The notes: generated by a model from the letters alone, not told the origin. A DNA stretch of 64,000 bases from Limnohabitans sp. B9-3 (GCF_002778325.1 NZ_NESI01000007.1:1-64000), one strand, 5' to 3'. Counted from the stretch's first letter, positions 44,322 to 56,208 are shown. Program-made: numbers and translations.

Positions 44322-45662
44322 ATGTCCACTTACTTTCAGCGCACAGCGCTTTGCTCTTGCTTGCTGTTGACCTTGCTGACGCTCGCGCCCCTGGGTGCGC
44401 AAGCGCAAAGCCCACGCGCTGCCTCACCAGGCGGCAACTTCATCGTGGCGCTGGTGGACAGCGCACCGATCACCAACCTCGACGTACAGCGACGCGCCAG
44501 CCAGTTGCGCAAACAACTGAACGCCCAAGGTCGCAGCGCCAGCGCGCCAGCCCCCACAAACGCCAGCCTGTTGCGTGAAGCACTGGAGCGTTTGATCGAT
44601 GAAAAAGCGCAGCTGCAATTTGCCAAAGATACCGGCGTCGACGTCGATGCCGCCGCCATCGACCAAGCCGAGCAGCGCTTGGCGGCACAAAGCCAAATCA
44701 GCGTTGAGGCTTTGCGCAACAAAGCCCAAGTCGAAGGCACCTCAGCCACGCAATTGCGTCAAGACTTGCGTGAGCAACTCATCTTGCAACGTTTGGCCGA
44801 GCGCAATGTGCCAGCACGCATCAAGGTCAGTGATGTTGAAATTGCGCAAGCCTTGCAAGAGCGCCAAACCCAAAGCGCCAACACCAACCCCAACATCGAG
44901 TTAGGCCACATTTTGATTGCGGTGCCAGAAGCTGCCAGCGGCTCCCAAGTGGCCGTCCTGCAAGCCAAAGCCGACGCGGCGCTGGCCCGCCTGAAAAAGG
45001 GTGAGAGCTTTGCCACTGTGGCCAAAGAAGTGTCGGACAGCACCGAGCGCGACAACGGCGGCCTGATGGGTTTGCGCCCCGCCGACCGTTACCCCTCCTT
45101 ATTTGTCGACGCGACCGACAAACTCGCCGTGGGCGAACTCAGCAACGTGGTGCGATCAGGCGCGGGCTTTCATCTCTTGAAGCTGGTCAGCAAACAAGCC
45201 AACAACGTCGCCACGATCACCGAAACCCGGGCGCGTCACATCTTGTTGCGCCTGAGCAGCCAACTCAGCCCCGCCGCTGCGCGCGCGCAATTGACCGCCT
45301 ACAAGGGCCAAATTGAAACGGGCAAAGCAGACTTTGCCAAACTCGCCCAAGATCACTCGCAAGACGCCAGCGGCCCCAACGGCGGTGATTTAGGCTGGGT
45401 CGCGCCAGGCATGTTTGTGCCCGAGTTTGAAGCGGTGATGAACGCGCTGAAGATTGGCGAAATCGCTGACCCTATGGTGTCGCGTTTTGGTGTGCATTTG
45501 ATTCAGGTGCTTGCGCGCCGAGAAGCGCCCATCACCGAACGCGAATTGCGTGAGTTGGTACGCAACAAATTGCGCGACGGCAAATACGACGAGACTTACC
45601 AAATTTGGGCACAAGAACTGCGCGGCCGTGCCTACGTCGAATACCGCGACGCGCCGCAGTAA
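44322..45662 (+). CDS. surA: periplasmic chaperone/peptidyl-prolyl isomerase SurA, 446 aa
   Basis: A signal peptide to about residue 29 (APLGAQAQ), then the SurA N-domain ([20 protein letters not shown]) and two parvulin domains: one with [12 protein letters not shown] and [12 protein letters not shown], the other with [11 protein letters not shown] and [17 protein letters not shown]. It escorts barrel proteins, including LptD encoded just upstream, to BAM. ATG at 44322 rather than the in-frame GTG 44316. The gap to rsmA is 22 bp. Confidence 0.95.
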   Translation: MSTYFQRTALCSCLLLTLLTLAPLGAQAQSPRAASPGGNFIVALVDSAPITNLDVQRRASQLRKQLNAQGRSASAPAPTNASLLREALERLIDEKAQLQFAKDTGVDVDAAAIDQAEQRLAAQSQISVEALRNKAQVEGTSATQLRQDLREQLILQRLAERNVPARIKVSDVEIAQALQERQTQSANTNPNIELGHILIAVPEAASGSQVAVLQAKADAALARLKKGESFATVAKEVSDSTERDNGGLMGLRPADRYPSLFVDATDKLAVGELSNVVRSGAGFHLLKLVSKQANNVATITETRARHILLRLSSQLSPAAARAQLTAYKGQIETGKADFAKLAQDHSQDASGPNGGDLGWVAPGMFVPEFEAVMNALKIGEIADPMVSRFGVHLIQVLARREAPITERELRELVRNKLRDGKYDETYQIWAQELRGRAYVEYRDAPQ

Positions 45663-45684
45663 AACATCAAGCCAAAAGCACACT

Positions 45685-46443
45685 TTGAAACACATCGCCC
45701 GCAAACGCTTCGGCCAGCATTTTTTAACCGACGGCGCCATCATTGAAAGCATCATCGATGCGATCGCACCGCAAGCCGGTGAGCCCATGGTCGAAATCGG
45801 TCCCGGCTTGGCCGCCATGACCCAACCCTTGGTAGAGCGCCTGGGCCACCTACACGTCATCGAGCTGGACCGCGACTTGGCCGCTCGCCTGCGCGAACAC
45901 CCGCACTTGAGCGTGATCGAGTCTGACGTTCTACGCGTGGACTTCACCCAACTGGCTGCCGAGCTCAAAAGCCCGAAGCTGCGCGTGGTGGGCAACCTGC
46001 CCTACAACATCTCGTCGCCCATCCTGTTTCATTTGCTCGAACACGTGGCGGTGGTGAAAGACCAGCACTTCATGCTGCAAAAAGAGGTGATTGACCGCAT
46101 GGTCGCCAAGCCCAGCACCAGTGACTACAGCCGACTGAGCGTCATGCTGCAATGGCGCTACGACATGGAAAACGTGTTGTTTGTACCGCCCGAGTCGTTT
46201 GACCCACCGCCGCGCGTGGACAGCGCGGTGGTGCGCATGGTGCCACTGACCGAACCGCCACTGATCAATGTCAAGTTGATGGAAGAGATGGTCAAAACGG
46301 CTTTTAGCCAACGCCGCAAGCTGTTGCGCCACACCTTGGGCCGCTGGCTAGAGGGCCGTAACTTTGCAGGTCAGTTTGATGTACAACGCCGTGCCGAAGA
46401 GGTGCCGGTTGCTGAATACGTGGCGCTGGTGCAAAGCCTTTGA
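45685..46443 (+). CDS. rsmA: 16S rRNA dimethyladenosine transferase RsmA, 252 aa, TTG start
   Basis: Dimethylates A1518/A1519 of 16S r[15 protein letters not shown] begins the family; [15 protein letters not shown] is the SAM motif; [16 protein letters not shown] is the NLPY catalytic motif; [11 protein letters not shown] and [10 protein letters not shown] complete it. The only start giving a normal N-terminus is the TTG at 45685 (MKHIARKRF); no ATG is available between the surA stop and the conserved motif, and the ribosome site is weak. This favours low, coupled expression. Confidence 0.94.
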   Translation: MKHIARKRFGQHFLTDGAIIESIIDAIAPQAGEPMVEIGPGLAAMTQPLVERLGHLHVIELDRDLAARLREHPHLSVIESDVLRVDFTQLAAELKSPKLRVVGNLPYNISSPILFHLLEHVAVVKDQHFMLQKEVIDRMVAKPSTSDYSRLSVMLQWRYDMENVLFVPPESFDPPPRVDSAVVRMVPLTEPPLINVKLMEEMVKTAFSQRRKLLRHTLGRWLEGRNFAGQFDVQRRAEEVPVAEYVALVQSL

Positions 46444-46450
46444 CAAATAA

Positions 46451-46484
46451 AAAACCCGCCTGCAATCACTGCGGCGGGTTTTTT
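46451..46484. terminator. bidirectional terminator after rsmA
   Basis: AAAACCCGCC (46451-46460) and GGCGGGTTTT (46473-46482), with a T6 run on the plus strand and an A-run on the left that provides T for the minus strand. It separates convergent rsmA and the barstar-like gene. Confidence 0.92.
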
Positions 46485-46525
46485 GTTTCTCAGCACACCG
46501 GTTCAAATGAACCGCAAACCGTGTT

Positions 46526-47086
46526 TTATGCGGTGGCGGCTTGCCAGTAACCCGCATTGAAGGGGCTGCTCATGCGCAAGGCCATGGGCGAGACGTCCAC
46601 GAGTTTGTCAGTGGGCATTTTTTCACCATCTTCCAACACATCCAGACCGTCAAGGGCGACACCGCCTTTGTCGACCGACGGAGCGCGTGCCACCGAGAAC
46701 GAATAGAAGCAGCGGAAAGGCACTTTGCGGTCCGACCAGAAGTCAGACGCTTCGCGGAAGATGTCCAACAGCTGCTCGCGGGCTTCTTTGTCAAACTTGG
46801 CATGAGCAGGAATGTGCTCCAACACCACGATGAAACCAGGCTGGGTGCCCGACTTGTGCAGCACGTCAGTCAAGCCATCCGACAAGGCGTCGAAGTTTTT
46901 GCTGGCTTGTGGTGCAAAGCTGAACTCTTTGGCGATCAAATCCAAAATGTCTTGTTTGCTTTGAGTTTGGGCCAGATTGGCATACAAGAAATGATGACCC
47001 ATGGCTTGCGCAGCCTCTTGCAACTGGGGCACGCGGAAAGCGCGGATCGACTGAACGATGTTGGTTTTGACAGTAAGCATTGGCAT
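46526..47086 (-). CDS. barstar-family protein without a visible barnase partner, 186 aa
   Basis: The N-terminal 90 residues fit barstar (ribonuclease-inhibitor) fold: SIRAFRVPQLQEAAQAMGHH, then SFAPQASKNFDALSDGLTDV with the FG-NWDALxD-like helix. The C-terminal 80 residues (about 105-186) are an extension absent from classical barstar (about 90 aa). Barstars neutralise secreted RNases, and orphan barstar proteins are common with unknown targets. No RNase toxin gene lies nearby. Start at 47086 or the second ATG at 47080. Confidence 0.75.
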   Translation of the reverse strand: MPMLTVKTNIVQSIRAFRVPQLQEAAQAMGHHFLYANLAQTQSKQDILDLIAKEFSFAPQASKNFDALSDGLTDVLHKSGTQPGFIVVLEHIPAHAKFDKEAREQLLDIFREASDFWSDRKVPFRCFYSFSVARAPSVDKGGVALDGLDVLEDGEKMPTDKLVDVSPMALRMSSPFNAGYWQAATA

Positions 47087-47180
47087 GTCTATCGCCGTTT
47101 CTTGTAACTAGGTAAATTTTGAAGCAGCTCTTCGGGTAAACCCGAAAAAAGAGAAGCGCAAGTGTTACAGAATCGCTACA

Positions 47181-47216
47181 AAAAAGCAAGGGCTCGCCCA
47201 AATCTGAGCGAGCCCT
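47181..47216 (-). terminator. terminator of maeB
   Basis: AGGGCTCGC (47189-47197) and GCGAGCCCT (47208-47216); on the minus strand the stem is followed within a few bases by TTTTTT (A-run 47180-47185). It lies 53 bp past the maeB stop. Confidence 0.85.
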
Positions 47217-47268
47217 GAGGGTTATTACTTAAATTCAGTAAATTTAGGGTAGGGAAACCCGAATCACC

Positions 47269-49578
47269 TCATCGCACAGCGCTGGCATCCGCCACGGTCA
47301 AGGCGGTCATGTTGACGATACGACGCACCGTGGTGCTCGCGGTCAAGATGTGCACCGGCTTGGCCGCACCTAACAGCACGGGGCCAATCGCAATATTGCC
47401 GCCCGCTGCTGTTTTGAGCAGGTTGTAAGCAATATTGGCGGCGTCCAAGTTAGGCAACACCAACAAATTGGCATCGCCAATCAAGGTGGTGTCCGCCATT
47501 TGTGCTTCGCGGGCATGGCCATCGAGCGCCACGTCACCGTGCATTTCGCCATCAATTTCAAGCCAAGGCGCTTTTTTCTGCACCAAGGCCAAGGTTTCGC
47601 GCATTTTGATGGCGGATGGTTGATCGCTGCTGCCAAAGTTAGAGTGCGACAACAATGCGGCTTTAGGCTGGATGCCAAAGCGGCGCATTTCCTCAGCCGC
47701 CATGACCGTGATTTCGGCCAATTGCTCGGCGGTCGGGTCGTAGTTGATGTGTGTGTCGACCAAAAAGACTTGGCGATCGGGCAACAACAAGCCATTCATC
47801 GCGGCATAGGTGCTCACGCCTTGGCGGTTACCAATGACCTCATGCACGTATTTCAAATGGGTCAGTGGCGTGCTCCACGTGCCGCAAATCAGGCCGTCAA
47901 CCTCGCCTTTGTGCAACATCATGGTGCCAATGAGCGACAAACGGCGGCGCATGTCGATTTTGGCCAACTGCTCGGTGACGCCTTTGCGGCAAGTCATCTT
48001 GTAATAGGTTTGCCAAAAATCACGGTAGCGGTGGTCTTGCTCCACATTGACCACCTGGTAGTCCACACCCTCTTTGAGGCGCAAGCCGAAGCTTTCAATG
48101 CGCTGGGCAATGACGGCAGGGCGACCGATCAAGGTGGGCTTGGCCAAGCCTTCGTCCACCACGATTTGCACGGCGCGCAAGACGCGTTCTTCTTCGCCCT
48201 CGGCGTAGCACACGCGCTTTTTGCTGGCACGCTTGGCCGCCGCATAAATGGGCTTCATGATGGAACCAGATGCATACACAAAGCCTTGCAGCTTCTCAAT
48301 GTAGGCGTCCATGTCTTGAATCGGGCGCGTGGCCACACCGCTGGCTGCAGCGGCTTTGGCCACAGCAGGCGCGATCTTCATCATCAAGCGTGGGTCAAAC
48401 GGCTTGGGGATGAGGTACTCAGGGCCAAAGGCCAAGGTCTCGCCCGCATAGGCTGCGGCCACCACTTCGCTTTGCTCGGCTTGCGCCAATTCAGCGATGG
48501 CGTAAACCGCCGCAATTTCCATCTCGTCGGTGATAGTGGAAGCGCCCGCATCTAACGCACCGCGGAAGATGTAGGGGAAGCACAAGACGTTGTTCACTTG
48601 GTTGTGATAGTCGCTGCGACCCGTGGCAATGATCGCGTCGTCGCGCACGGCCTTCACTTCTTCAGGCGTGATTTCTGGGTTGGGGTTGGCCAAGGCCATG
48701 ATGATGGGCTTAGCGGCCATCTTCTTGACCATGTCAGGCTTCAACACGCCGCCTGCGGACAGGCCCAAGAAAACATCCGCGCCTTCGATGATGTCGCTCA
48801 AGGTGCGTGCATCGGTCTTCTGGGCGAACTGAATCTTGTCTTCGTCCATCAACTCGGTGCGGCCTTCATAGACCACGCCCGCCAAATCGGTGACGTAAAT
48901 ATTGCTGCGAGGCATGCCCATTTTCAGCAACAAGCCCAAACAGGCCAAAGCCGCAGCACCAGCGCCTGAAGTGACGAGCTTGACGGTTTTGATGTCTTTG
49001 CCAGCAACCTTGAGGCCGTTGATGATGGCAGCGCCCACCGTGATGGCCGTGCCATGCTGGTCGTCGTGGAAGACTGGGATTTTCATGCGCTCGCGCAATT
49101 TGCGCTCGACGTAAAAACAATCGGGCGCTTTGATGTCTTCGAGGTTGATGCCACCAAAAGTGGGCTCCAACGAGGCAATGATGTCGACCAGCTTGTCGAG
49201 GTTTTTCTCGTCAATTTCCAAGTCAAACACGTCAATGCCGGCAAACTTCTTGAACAAAACGGCCTTGCCCTCCATCACGGGCTTAGACGCCAAGGGGCCA
49301 ATGTCACCCAATCCCAACACGGCTGTGCCGTTGGTGATGACGGCCACCAAGTTGCCACGGCTGGTGTACTTGAACGCATTGTTGGGATCTTTGACGATCT
49401 CTTCGCACGGTGCCGCGACGCCGGGCGAATAGGCCAAAGCCAAGTCATGCTGGTTGACCAGCTGCTTGGTAGCGTGGATCGCTAGTTTTCCGGGGGTGGG
49501 GAACTCGTGGTATTCGAGGGCAGCGCGGCGCAGCTCAGCTCGGGCTTCTGCGCTGTTGTGGGAAGGGGTTGGGCTCAA
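47269..49578 (-). CDS. maeB: NADP-dependent malic enzyme MaeB with phosphotransacetylase-like domain, 769 aa
   Basis: Oxidative decarboxylation of malate to pyruvate. The N-terminal malic enzyme part (about 1-420): [55 protein letters not shown] for NADP, and [18 protein letters not shown]. The C-terminal 340 residues resemble phosphate acetyltransferase ([20 protein letters not shown]) and likely serve acetyl-CoA regulation rather than catalysis, as in E. coli MaeB. Monocistronic with its own terminator. Confidence 0.95.
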   Translation of the reverse strand: MSPTPSHNSAEARAELRRAALEYHEFPTPGKLAIHATKQLVNQHDLALAYSPGVAAPCEEIVKDPNNAFKYTSRGNLVAVITNGTAVLGLGDIGPLASKPVMEGKAVLFKKFAGIDVFDLEIDEKNLDKLVDIIASLEPTFGGINLEDIKAPDCFYVERKLRERMKIPVFHDDQHGTAITVGAAIINGLKVAGKDIKTVKLVTSGAGAAALACLGLLLKMGMPRSNIYVTDLAGVVYEGRTELMDEDKIQFAQKTDARTLSDIIEGADVFLGLSAGGVLKPDMVKKMAAKPIIMALANPNPEITPEEVKAVRDDAIIATGRSDYHNQVNNVLCFPYIFRGALDAGASTITDEMEIAAVYAIAELAQAEQSEVVAAAYAGETLAFGPEYLIPKPFDPRLMMKIAPAVAKAAAASGVATRPIQDMDAYIEKLQGFVYASGSIMKPIYAAAKRASKKRVCYAEGEEERVLRAVQIVVDEGLAKPTLIGRPAVIAQRIESFGLRLKEGVDYQVVNVEQDHRYRDFWQTYYKMTCRKGVTEQLAKIDMRRRLSLIGTMMLHKGEVDGLICGTWSTPLTHLKYVHEVIGNRQGVSTYAAMNGLLLPDRQVFLVDTHINYDPTAEQLAEITVMAAEEMRRFGIQPKAALLSHSNFGSSDQPSAIKMRETLALVQKKAPWLEIDGEMHGDVALDGHAREAQMADTTLIGDANLLVLPNLDAANIAYNLLKTAAGGNIAIGPVLLGAAKPVHILTASTTVRRIVNMTALTVADASAVR

Positions 49579-49753
49579 TGAAATCTCCTAATAGTGCAAA
49601 GGGTTGTTGCCTCTGTCGTGAAGCAACAACCCCGAGCTGGTCATTTCATTTTAGGCCTGAGGTCCACCTCACTCATACGGGGATGTGCTTACGCAAGTGA
49701 CGACGCTTTTTACTTATTCACAAAAGTGAACTGCGCGGTCACCCCTACGGGCC

Positions 49754-49933
49754 TTAAAAATCGACCAATTCAAAATCGTTTTTGGCGACACCGCACTCGG
49801 GGCAAGCCCAGTCCGCAGGCACATCAGCCCAAATGGTGCCTGCGGCAATGCCCTCTTCAGGGCGGCCTTCGGCCTCGTCGTACACAAAACCGCAAACAAT
49901 GCAGACATAGGTTTTGAAAGTAGAAGTGCTCAT
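49754..49933 (-). CDS. rubredoxin, 59 aa
   Basis: Translation of the minus strand from the ATG at 49933 gives two CxxC pairs coordinating one iron: YVCIVCGFVYDEAEG and WACPECGVAKNDFELV, with TIWADVPADW between. Length (59) and spacing are standard for rubredoxin, a soluble single-electron carrier. It lies between maeB and pepP, 86 bp below pepP. Possible partners are the rubrerythrin at 29.3 kb, which lacks its own rubredoxin domain, or an alkane/other oxygenase elsewhere. Confidence 0.95.
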   Translation of the reverse strand: MSTSTFKTYVCIVCGFVYDEAEGRPEEGIAAGTIWADVPADWACPECGVAKNDFELVDF

Positions 49934-50019
49934 GCTGTGCTTTCTTTGAATCTTGAAGGGATTAAATTGAATTTTTTTGGTGCTTTGAGAGCCCTTTTAG
50001 AACCTTGGCTCTCGGCCGC

Positions 50020-51414
50020 TCAACCCCGCATCAACGCCTCAATCTCATCCGCCACCACGGGCACACCGCGTGTGATGAGTTCGCAGCCGCCCTCGGTGAC
50101 GATGGCGTCGTCTTCGATGCGAATGCCGATGTTCCAAAACGCTTCGGGCACATCGTCAGCAGGGCGCACATAAAGGCCGGGTTCGATGGTAAGAACCATG
50201 CCTGGACGCAAGATGCGGCTGGGGCGGTTGACGATGGTTTCGCCCGACAACGGGTCTTTGCGCGTGCTGGCTTCGTTCGCCGCAACACGCTCCACATAGC
50301 TGCCGCAGTCGTGCACATCCATCCCCAACCAATGGCTGGTGCGGTGCATGTAAAACGGGAAGTAGGCGCGCTTTTCAATCACGTCTTGCGCATTGCCATG
50401 TTTGGCTTTGCTCAGTAAACCGAGGTCTAACAAGCCTTGCGCCAGCACTTGCACAGTGGCCTCGTGCGGGTCGGTGAAACGTGCGCCTGCGCGGGTGGCG
50501 GCCACGGCCGCGTCTTGGCTAGCCAGCACCAAGTTGTAGAGGTCACGTTGCGGACCGCTGAAGATGCCGTTGGCGGGGAAGGTGCGGGTGATGTCGGAGG
50601 CGTAGCTGTCTAGCTCACAACCCGCGTCAATCAACACCAACTCGCCGCTGCGCACAGGCGCTGCGTCGGCGCGGTAATGCAGCACGCACGCATTCGCGCC
50701 AGCCGCGACGATGGAGGTGTAAGCCGGAAACTGCGAGCCATGCATGCGGAACTCGTGCAGCAACTCGGCGTCCAAGTGGTACTCGCGCACATCTTGGCCC
50801 GCACGCAACATGCGCGCACTGGTTTGCATGGCGCGAATGTGGGCTTGGGCGCTGATGGCGCTGGCACGTCGCATGATGGCTTGCTCATGCGCGTCTTTGA
50901 TGAGGCGCATCTCGTCCAACGGGCCGCACACATCGCGCTGCATGGCAGGGCAGGCCACGCCAAAACGCACGCGCGCGCGCACGGCATTGAGCCAACCGTC
51001 CACCCGCGTTTCCAAGCCCTTGTGGGTGGCAAACGGGTACCAAACCGTGTGTTGGTTTTCCAGCAACTTGGGCAACAGCGTGTCGAGGTCGGCCACAGAC
51101 TGCGCGGTATTCACGCCCAACGCGTCCACCGCGGCATCGGGGCCCAAGCGGTAACCATCCCAAATTTCGCGTTCCAAATCTTTGGGTTGGCAAAACACGG
51201 TGCTGCGACCTGTGGCATCTATGACTAACCACGCGTTGGGTTCGGTGAAGCCCGTCAAGTAATAGAAGTAGCTGTCGTGGCGATACGGAAAGTCGCTATC
51301 GCGGTTGCGCGCATGCTCGGGCGCCGTCGGGATGATGGCCACGCCACCCTCGCCCAACTGGGCAGCCAAATGGGCGCGGCGGGCGGCGTACAAAGAAACA
51401 GAGGCTTGGGTCAT
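50020..51414 (-). CDS. pepP: Xaa-Pro aminopeptidase (M24B), 464 aa
   Basis: Removes N-terminal residues ahead of Pro. The N-terminal creatinase-like domain (DFPYRHDSYFYYLTGFTEPN) precedes the pita-bread catalytic domain with metal ligands in LVLIDAGCELDSYASDITRT (two Asp), HWLGMDVHDCG (His), EPGLYV (Glu) and RIEDD (Glu). Start ATG 51414 (MTQASVSLYAARRA) avoids an extension into murU. It lies 13 bp below murU, so co-transcribed. Confidence 0.95.
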   Translation of the reverse strand: MTQASVSLYAARRAHLAAQLGEGGVAIIPTAPEHARNRDSDFPYRHDSYFYYLTGFTEPNAWLVIDATGRSTVFCQPKDLEREIWDGYRLGPDAAVDALGVNTAQSVADLDTLLPKLLENQHTVWYPFATHKGLETRVDGWLNAVRARVRFGVACPAMQRDVCGPLDEMRLIKDAHEQAIMRRASAISAQAHIRAMQTSARMLRAGQDVREYHLDAELLHEFRMHGSQFPAYTSIVAAGANACVLHYRADAAPVRSGELVLIDAGCELDSYASDITRTFPANGIFSGPQRDLYNLVLASQDAAVAATRAGARFTDPHEATVQVLAQGLLDLGLLSKAKHGNAQDVIEKRAYFPFYMHRTSHWLGMDVHDCGSYVERVAANEASTRKDPLSGETIVNRPSRILRPGMVLTIEPGLYVRPADDVPEAFWNIGIRIEDDAIVTEGGCELITRGVPVVADEIEALMRG

Positions 51415-51427
51415 GGATAGCTCGGTC

Positions 51428-52258
51428 TTAAAAATGGATCGCATTGAGTTCGGCCAGACGTTCAGGCGTGCCCACGTCGGTCCAAGCACCGTTGTACAAG
51501 GATGCACTCACACAGCTATTGTCCATAGCCATGCGGAGCATCGGTGCCAGAGGGGCTTTAACGCCTTCGGGGTTGCCCGCCGCAATGTCGCACCACGCAG
51601 CTTCAAAGAAGGCGCGTTTGTAAAGCGCGATGGTGCTGAAGGTGTAGCGCGGTACTTCATGCGCAGCAGGGGCGGCCAGCTTGGGCAAATTCAAAGCCAA
51701 GCCCTCAGCCGACACACCAAAGTCTCCGCCCACGTTGTGCGCAGGGTTTGGCACCAGCCAAAGATGCGCCAATTGCGGGCTGGCTTTGAAACGCTCAAAC
51801 GCTTGTGAAGAAAACTCAAATTCAGGCGCAAACACATCGCCCGCAGCCACCCAAAACACCTCGTCCAACTGGGGCAGGGCGCGCACGATGCCGCCTGCGG
51901 TTTCAAGCGCGCCACCAAAGTCCACGCCTTCGTGGGAGTAACGCAAATGCAACGGAGCGAAACCGGGCGTGGCCAGCACATCACCAAAATGCTGCGGTAT
52001 TTGTGCGCCCAGCCAATCGGTGTTGATGTGCAACTGCTGCACACCACCGCGTTGCAAACCTTCCATGGCCCATTGCATCAAGGGCTTGCCGCGCACTTCG
52101 AGCATGGGTTTGGGCTGCACGTCGGTCAAAGGGCGCATGCGTTCGCCGCGTCCTGCAGCCAGCAAAAAAGCGGTGGCCTTGCGGAACTCAGATACGTCTG
52201 CGCAGAGCGGCGTGGCAAGGGAAATGCCGAGAGAAGTGGGGCTAGAAGTCGTGTTCAC
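51428..52258 (-). CDS. murU: MurNAc-1-P uridylyltransferase MurU-like nucleotidyltransferase, 276 aa, GTG start
   Basis: Nucleotidyltransferase: TAFLLAAGRGERMRPLTDVQ is the NTP-binding loop and PKPMLEVRGKPLMQWAM its extension; later WVAAGDVFAPEFE carries the metal-binding Asp, and NGAWTDVGTPERLAELN ends the catalytic core. MurU joins UTP and MurNAc-1-P, the step after AmgK. The GTG at 52258 gives about 29 residues before the motif; MurU usually begins nearer to it, so the N-terminus is uncertain. First gene of murU-pepP. Confidence 0.88.
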   Translation of the reverse strand: MNTTSSPTSLGISLATPLCADVSEFRKATAFLLAAGRGERMRPLTDVQPKPMLEVRGKPLMQWAMEGLQRGGVQQLHINTDWLGAQIPQHFGDVLATPGFAPLHLRYSHEGVDFGGALETAGGIVRALPQLDEVFWVAAGDVFAPEFEFSSQAFERFKASPQLAHLWLVPNPAHNVGGDFGVSAEGLALNLPKLAAPAAHEVPRYTFSTIALYKRAFFEAAWCDIAAGNPEGVKAPLAPMLRMAMDNSCVSASLYNGAWTDVGTPERLAELNAIHF

Positions 52259-52436
52259 AACCGCAGTGTAACGAGCGGGTTTTGCGCCAAACCGCACCAA
52301 ACAACACCGCACCAGCAAAGCCTCAACTCGCAAAACAGCCCCATCCTGCGCGACAAAGAACCGGTCGGTCAGGCTGGGGTAGGGCGGCTCGCTAAAATGT
52401 TGGTTTTCCCTTATTACCCCACCGGAGTCGCCTGAC

Positions 52437-54536
52437 ATGGCAAACACCCAACAAATGGCCAGCGCCATCCGCGCCTTGGCAATGGACGCTGTACAACAAG
52501 CCAACTCAGGACACCCCGGCGCGCCCATGGGCATGGCCGACATGGCTGTCGCTTTGTGGGGCGACCACCTGCGTCACAACCCCAAGAACCCCCATTGGTT
52601 GAACCGCGACCGCTTTGTGCTGTCCAACGGCCACGGCTCGATGTTGATTTACGCCTTGTTGCACCTCACCGGCTACGACTTGCCGATGAGCGAGTTGAAA
52701 AACTTCCGCGTGTTGCACAGCAAAACCGCCGGTCACCCCGAAGTGGGCGTGACGCCTGGCGTCGAAACAACGACTGGCCCCTTGGGCCAAGGCATCACCA
52801 ACGCGGTGGGCATGGCGCTGGCTGAAAAGCTGTTGGCCTCTGAGTTCAACCGCGAAGGTCACGACATCGTCGACCACCACACTTACGCCTTCATGGGCGA
52901 CGGTTGCTTGATGGAAGGCATCAGCCACGAAGCCTGCTCATTGGCCGGCGCGTGGAAGCTGAACAAACTCATCGCTTTGTACGACGACAACGGCATCTCG
53001 ATTGACGGCCAAGTAGCCCCCTGGTTTGCCGACAACACACCCGAGCGCTTCAAAGCCTACGGCTGGCAAGTCATTGGCCCCATCGACGGCCACGACGCCG
53101 CCGTGGTCAGCCAAGCCATTGCCACCGCCAAACTGAGCGCTGACAAGCCCACCTTGATCGTGTGCAAAACCAGCATCGGCAAAGGCAGCCCCAACCGCGC
53201 TGACACGGCCAAGGCCCACGGCGAGCCCTTGGGCGCCGACGAAATTGCCTTGACCCGCGCCGCCATCGGCTGGAACCACGGCCCGTTTGAAATGCCCAAA
53301 GAGGTGTACGCCGATTGGAACGCCGCGACACGAGGCAAAGCCCAAGAAGCCGAGTGGAAAACCGCTTTCGCCGCCTACAAAGCCGCGCACCCCGCCTTGG
53401 CCAAAGAACTGCTGCGCCGCATGGCCGGCGAGTTGCCCAAGAACTTTGCACAAACCGTGGTCGACACCGTCATCGGTGCCCACACCAAAGCCGAAACCGT
53501 GGCCAGCCGCAAGGCCAGCCAATTGGCCTTGGAAGCTTTCACCGCCGCCTTGCCCGAGCTCTTGGGTGGCAGCGCCGACTTGACCGGCTCTAACCTGACC
53601 AACACCAAATCCACCCCCAACCTGCGCTTTGACTTGGCAGGCAACGTGGTGAAGAACGAAGCCGGCGTGGGTGGCCGTCACATCAACTACGGCGTGCGCG
53701 AATTCGGCATGGCCGCCATCATGAACGGCGTGGCTTTGCACGGCGGCTTCATCCCTTACGGCGGCACGTTCCTGACCTTCAGCGACTACTCACGCAACGC
53801 CATCCGCATGGCCGCGCTGATGAAGCAACGCATCATCCATGTGTTCACCCACGACTCCATCGGTTTGGGCGAAGACGGCCCCACGCACCAGTCCATCGAG
53901 CACGCAGCCTCGCTGCGCTTGATCCCTAACCTCGACGTGTGGCGTCCCGCTGACACGGCCGAAACCGCTGTGGCTTGGGCCGTGGCTTTGCAAAACAAAA
54001 ACAAGCCCACCGCGTTGTTGTTGAGCCGCCAAAACTTGCCTTACCTGCCTAAAGGTGACGCGCATGGTGATGCGCGGGGCGACGTCGTGGCCACCAAAGC
54101 CACCGAAGCCGCTGGCGACATCTCGGGCTTGGACGCCATCAACAAAGGCGCTTACGTGCTGGCCGAACCCTCGGAAGTGGGCCTCAAGAAGAAGGCGCAA
54201 GCCGTCATCTTGGCCACGGGCTCAGAAGTGCAATTGGCCATGAAGGCACAAGCCTTGTTGGCCGAGCAAAAGATTGCCGTGCGCGTGGTGTCTGTGCCCA
54301 GCACCACCACCTTCGACCGCCAAAGCGTGGCCTACAAAGCCGCCGTGCTGCCCGCAGGCGTGCCCCGCATTGCAGTAGAAATGGGCTCCACCGACGGCTG
54401 GTGGAAATACGGCGTGTCGGCCGTGGTCGGCATCGACACCTACGGTGAGTCGGCCCCTGCGCCCGTGTTGTTCAAACACTTCGGCTTCACCCCTGAGAAT
54501 GTGGCGGAAACGGTGCAAGCCGTGTTGGCCAAATAA
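52437..54536 (+). CDS. tkt: transketolase, 699 aa
   Basis: Thiamine-diphosphate enzyme of the pentose phosphate and Calvin-type pathways. It starts [51 protein letters not shown] and the TPP motif [22 protein letters not shown] (residues about 153-174) with D-x-NGIS are intact; [19 protein letters not shown] and the C-terminal domain follow. Length normal (about 665-700). It lies 35 bp ahead of gap, consistent with a sugar-phosphate operon. Confidence 0.97.
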   Translation: MANTQQMASAIRALAMDAVQQANSGHPGAPMGMADMAVALWGDHLRHNPKNPHWLNRDRFVLSNGHGSMLIYALLHLTGYDLPMSELKNFRVLHSKTAGHPEVGVTPGVETTTGPLGQGITNAVGMALAEKLLASEFNREGHDIVDHHTYAFMGDGCLMEGISHEACSLAGAWKLNKLIALYDDNGISIDGQVAPWFADNTPERFKAYGWQVIGPIDGHDAAVVSQAIATAKLSADKPTLIVCKTSIGKGSPNRADTAKAHGEPLGADEIALTRAAIGWNHGPFEMPKEVYADWNAATRGKAQEAEWKTAFAAYKAAHPALAKELLRRMAGELPKNFAQTVVDTVIGAHTKAETVASRKASQLALEAFTAALPELLGGSADLTGSNLTNTKSTPNLRFDLAGNVVKNEAGVGGRHINYGVREFGMAAIMNGVALHGGFIPYGGTFLTFSDYSRNAIRMAALMKQRIIHVFTHDSIGLGEDGPTHQSIEHAASLRLIPNLDVWRPADTAETAVAWAVALQNKNKPTALLLSRQNLPYLPKGDAHGDARGDVVATKATEAAGDISGLDAINKGAYVLAEPSEVGLKKKAQAVILATGSEVQLAMKAQALLAEQKIAVRVVSVPSTTTFDRQSVAYKAAVLPAGVPRIAVEMGSTDGWWKYGVSAVVGIDTYGESAPAPVLFKHFGFTPENVAETVQAVLAK

Positions 54537-54559
54537 AGCATTTGATTTTTTAACTTTAG

Positions 54560-55570
<1,011 letters not shown>

Positions 55571-55583
55571 GAGGCCTCTGCAC

Positions 55584-55649
55584 TGAGCACCTTGTGTGCT
55601 CAGCGGCCCAAAGAACAACGCCAGTGCTGTCAAGCGCTGGCGTTTTTTT
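55584..55649 (+). terminator. tandem terminator hairpins after gap
   Basis: First hairpin TGAGCAC-CTTGT-GTGCTCA (55584-55602). Second: AACGCCAG (55617-55624) and CTGGCGTT (55637-55644) with the T-run TTTTTTT (55643-55649). The T-run abuts the stop of the convergent transporter gene. Confidence 0.88.
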
Positions 55650-56208
55650 ATGCCAGCAGCACCAGCACGCCCAGCACCACAAACACCAACGCGCTGATGC
55701 GGTGCACCCACTTGAGCGGAATCAGCCGCGTGATGCGCTCGCCAAACCACACCACCGGCGCATTGGCCAGCATCATGCCCAGCGTGGTGCCGGCCACCAC
55801 CCATAACCAGGCTTGGTATTCGGCGGCCAACATGACCGTGGCAATTTGCGTTTTGTCGCCCATCTCTGCCAGAAAAAAGGCCACGAGCGTGGTGCCAAAC
55901 ACGCCGAATCTGGGAGCGATGGCTGTGTCGTCTTCGTCCAGCTTGTCGGGCACCAACATCCAAGCTGCCATGGCCAAGAACGACAGACCCAAGCCCCATC
56001 GCAAATAGCTAGGCGGCACCAGCTGCGTTAACCAGGCACCCAAACTGCCGGCCAGCGCATGGTTCGCCAAGGTCGCCGCGAAGATGCCCCACACGATGGG
56101 CCAAGGCTTGCGAAATCGCGCCGCCAGGACCAAGGCCAAGAGTTGTGTTTTGTCGCCCATTTCGGCGAGGGCGACGATGCCCGTCGAGATCAAAAAAGCT
56201 TCCAACAT
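55648..56208 (-). CDS. TMEM165/GDT1 (UPF0016) family cation transporter, 186 aa
   Basis: Six membrane helices in two repeats, each with the family signature: EMGDKTQLLALVLAAR near residue 16 and EMGDKTQIATVMLAAE near 115. The acidic residues of E-x-G-D-K-T are the ion-binding site; bacterial members such as MntX export manganese. It would remove excess Mn2+ (or Ca2+) from the cytoplasm. I saw no convincing yybP-ykoY riboswitch in the 92 bp upstream. It converges with gap. Confidence 0.9.
   Translation of the reverse strand: MLEAFLISTGIVALAEMGDKTQLLALVLAARFRKPWPIVWGIFAATLANHALAGSLGAWLTQLVPPSYLRWGLGLSFLAMAAWMLVPDKLDEDDTAIAPRFGVFGTTLVAFFLAEMGDKTQIATVMLAAEYQAWLWVVAGTTLGMMLANAPVVWFGERITRLIPLKWVHRISALVFVVLGVLVLLA

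Noticed and set aside
43097..44329. 410-codon minus-strand open frame
   Set aside because: Antisense to the lptD barrel region; composition typical of a reverse-frame shadow.
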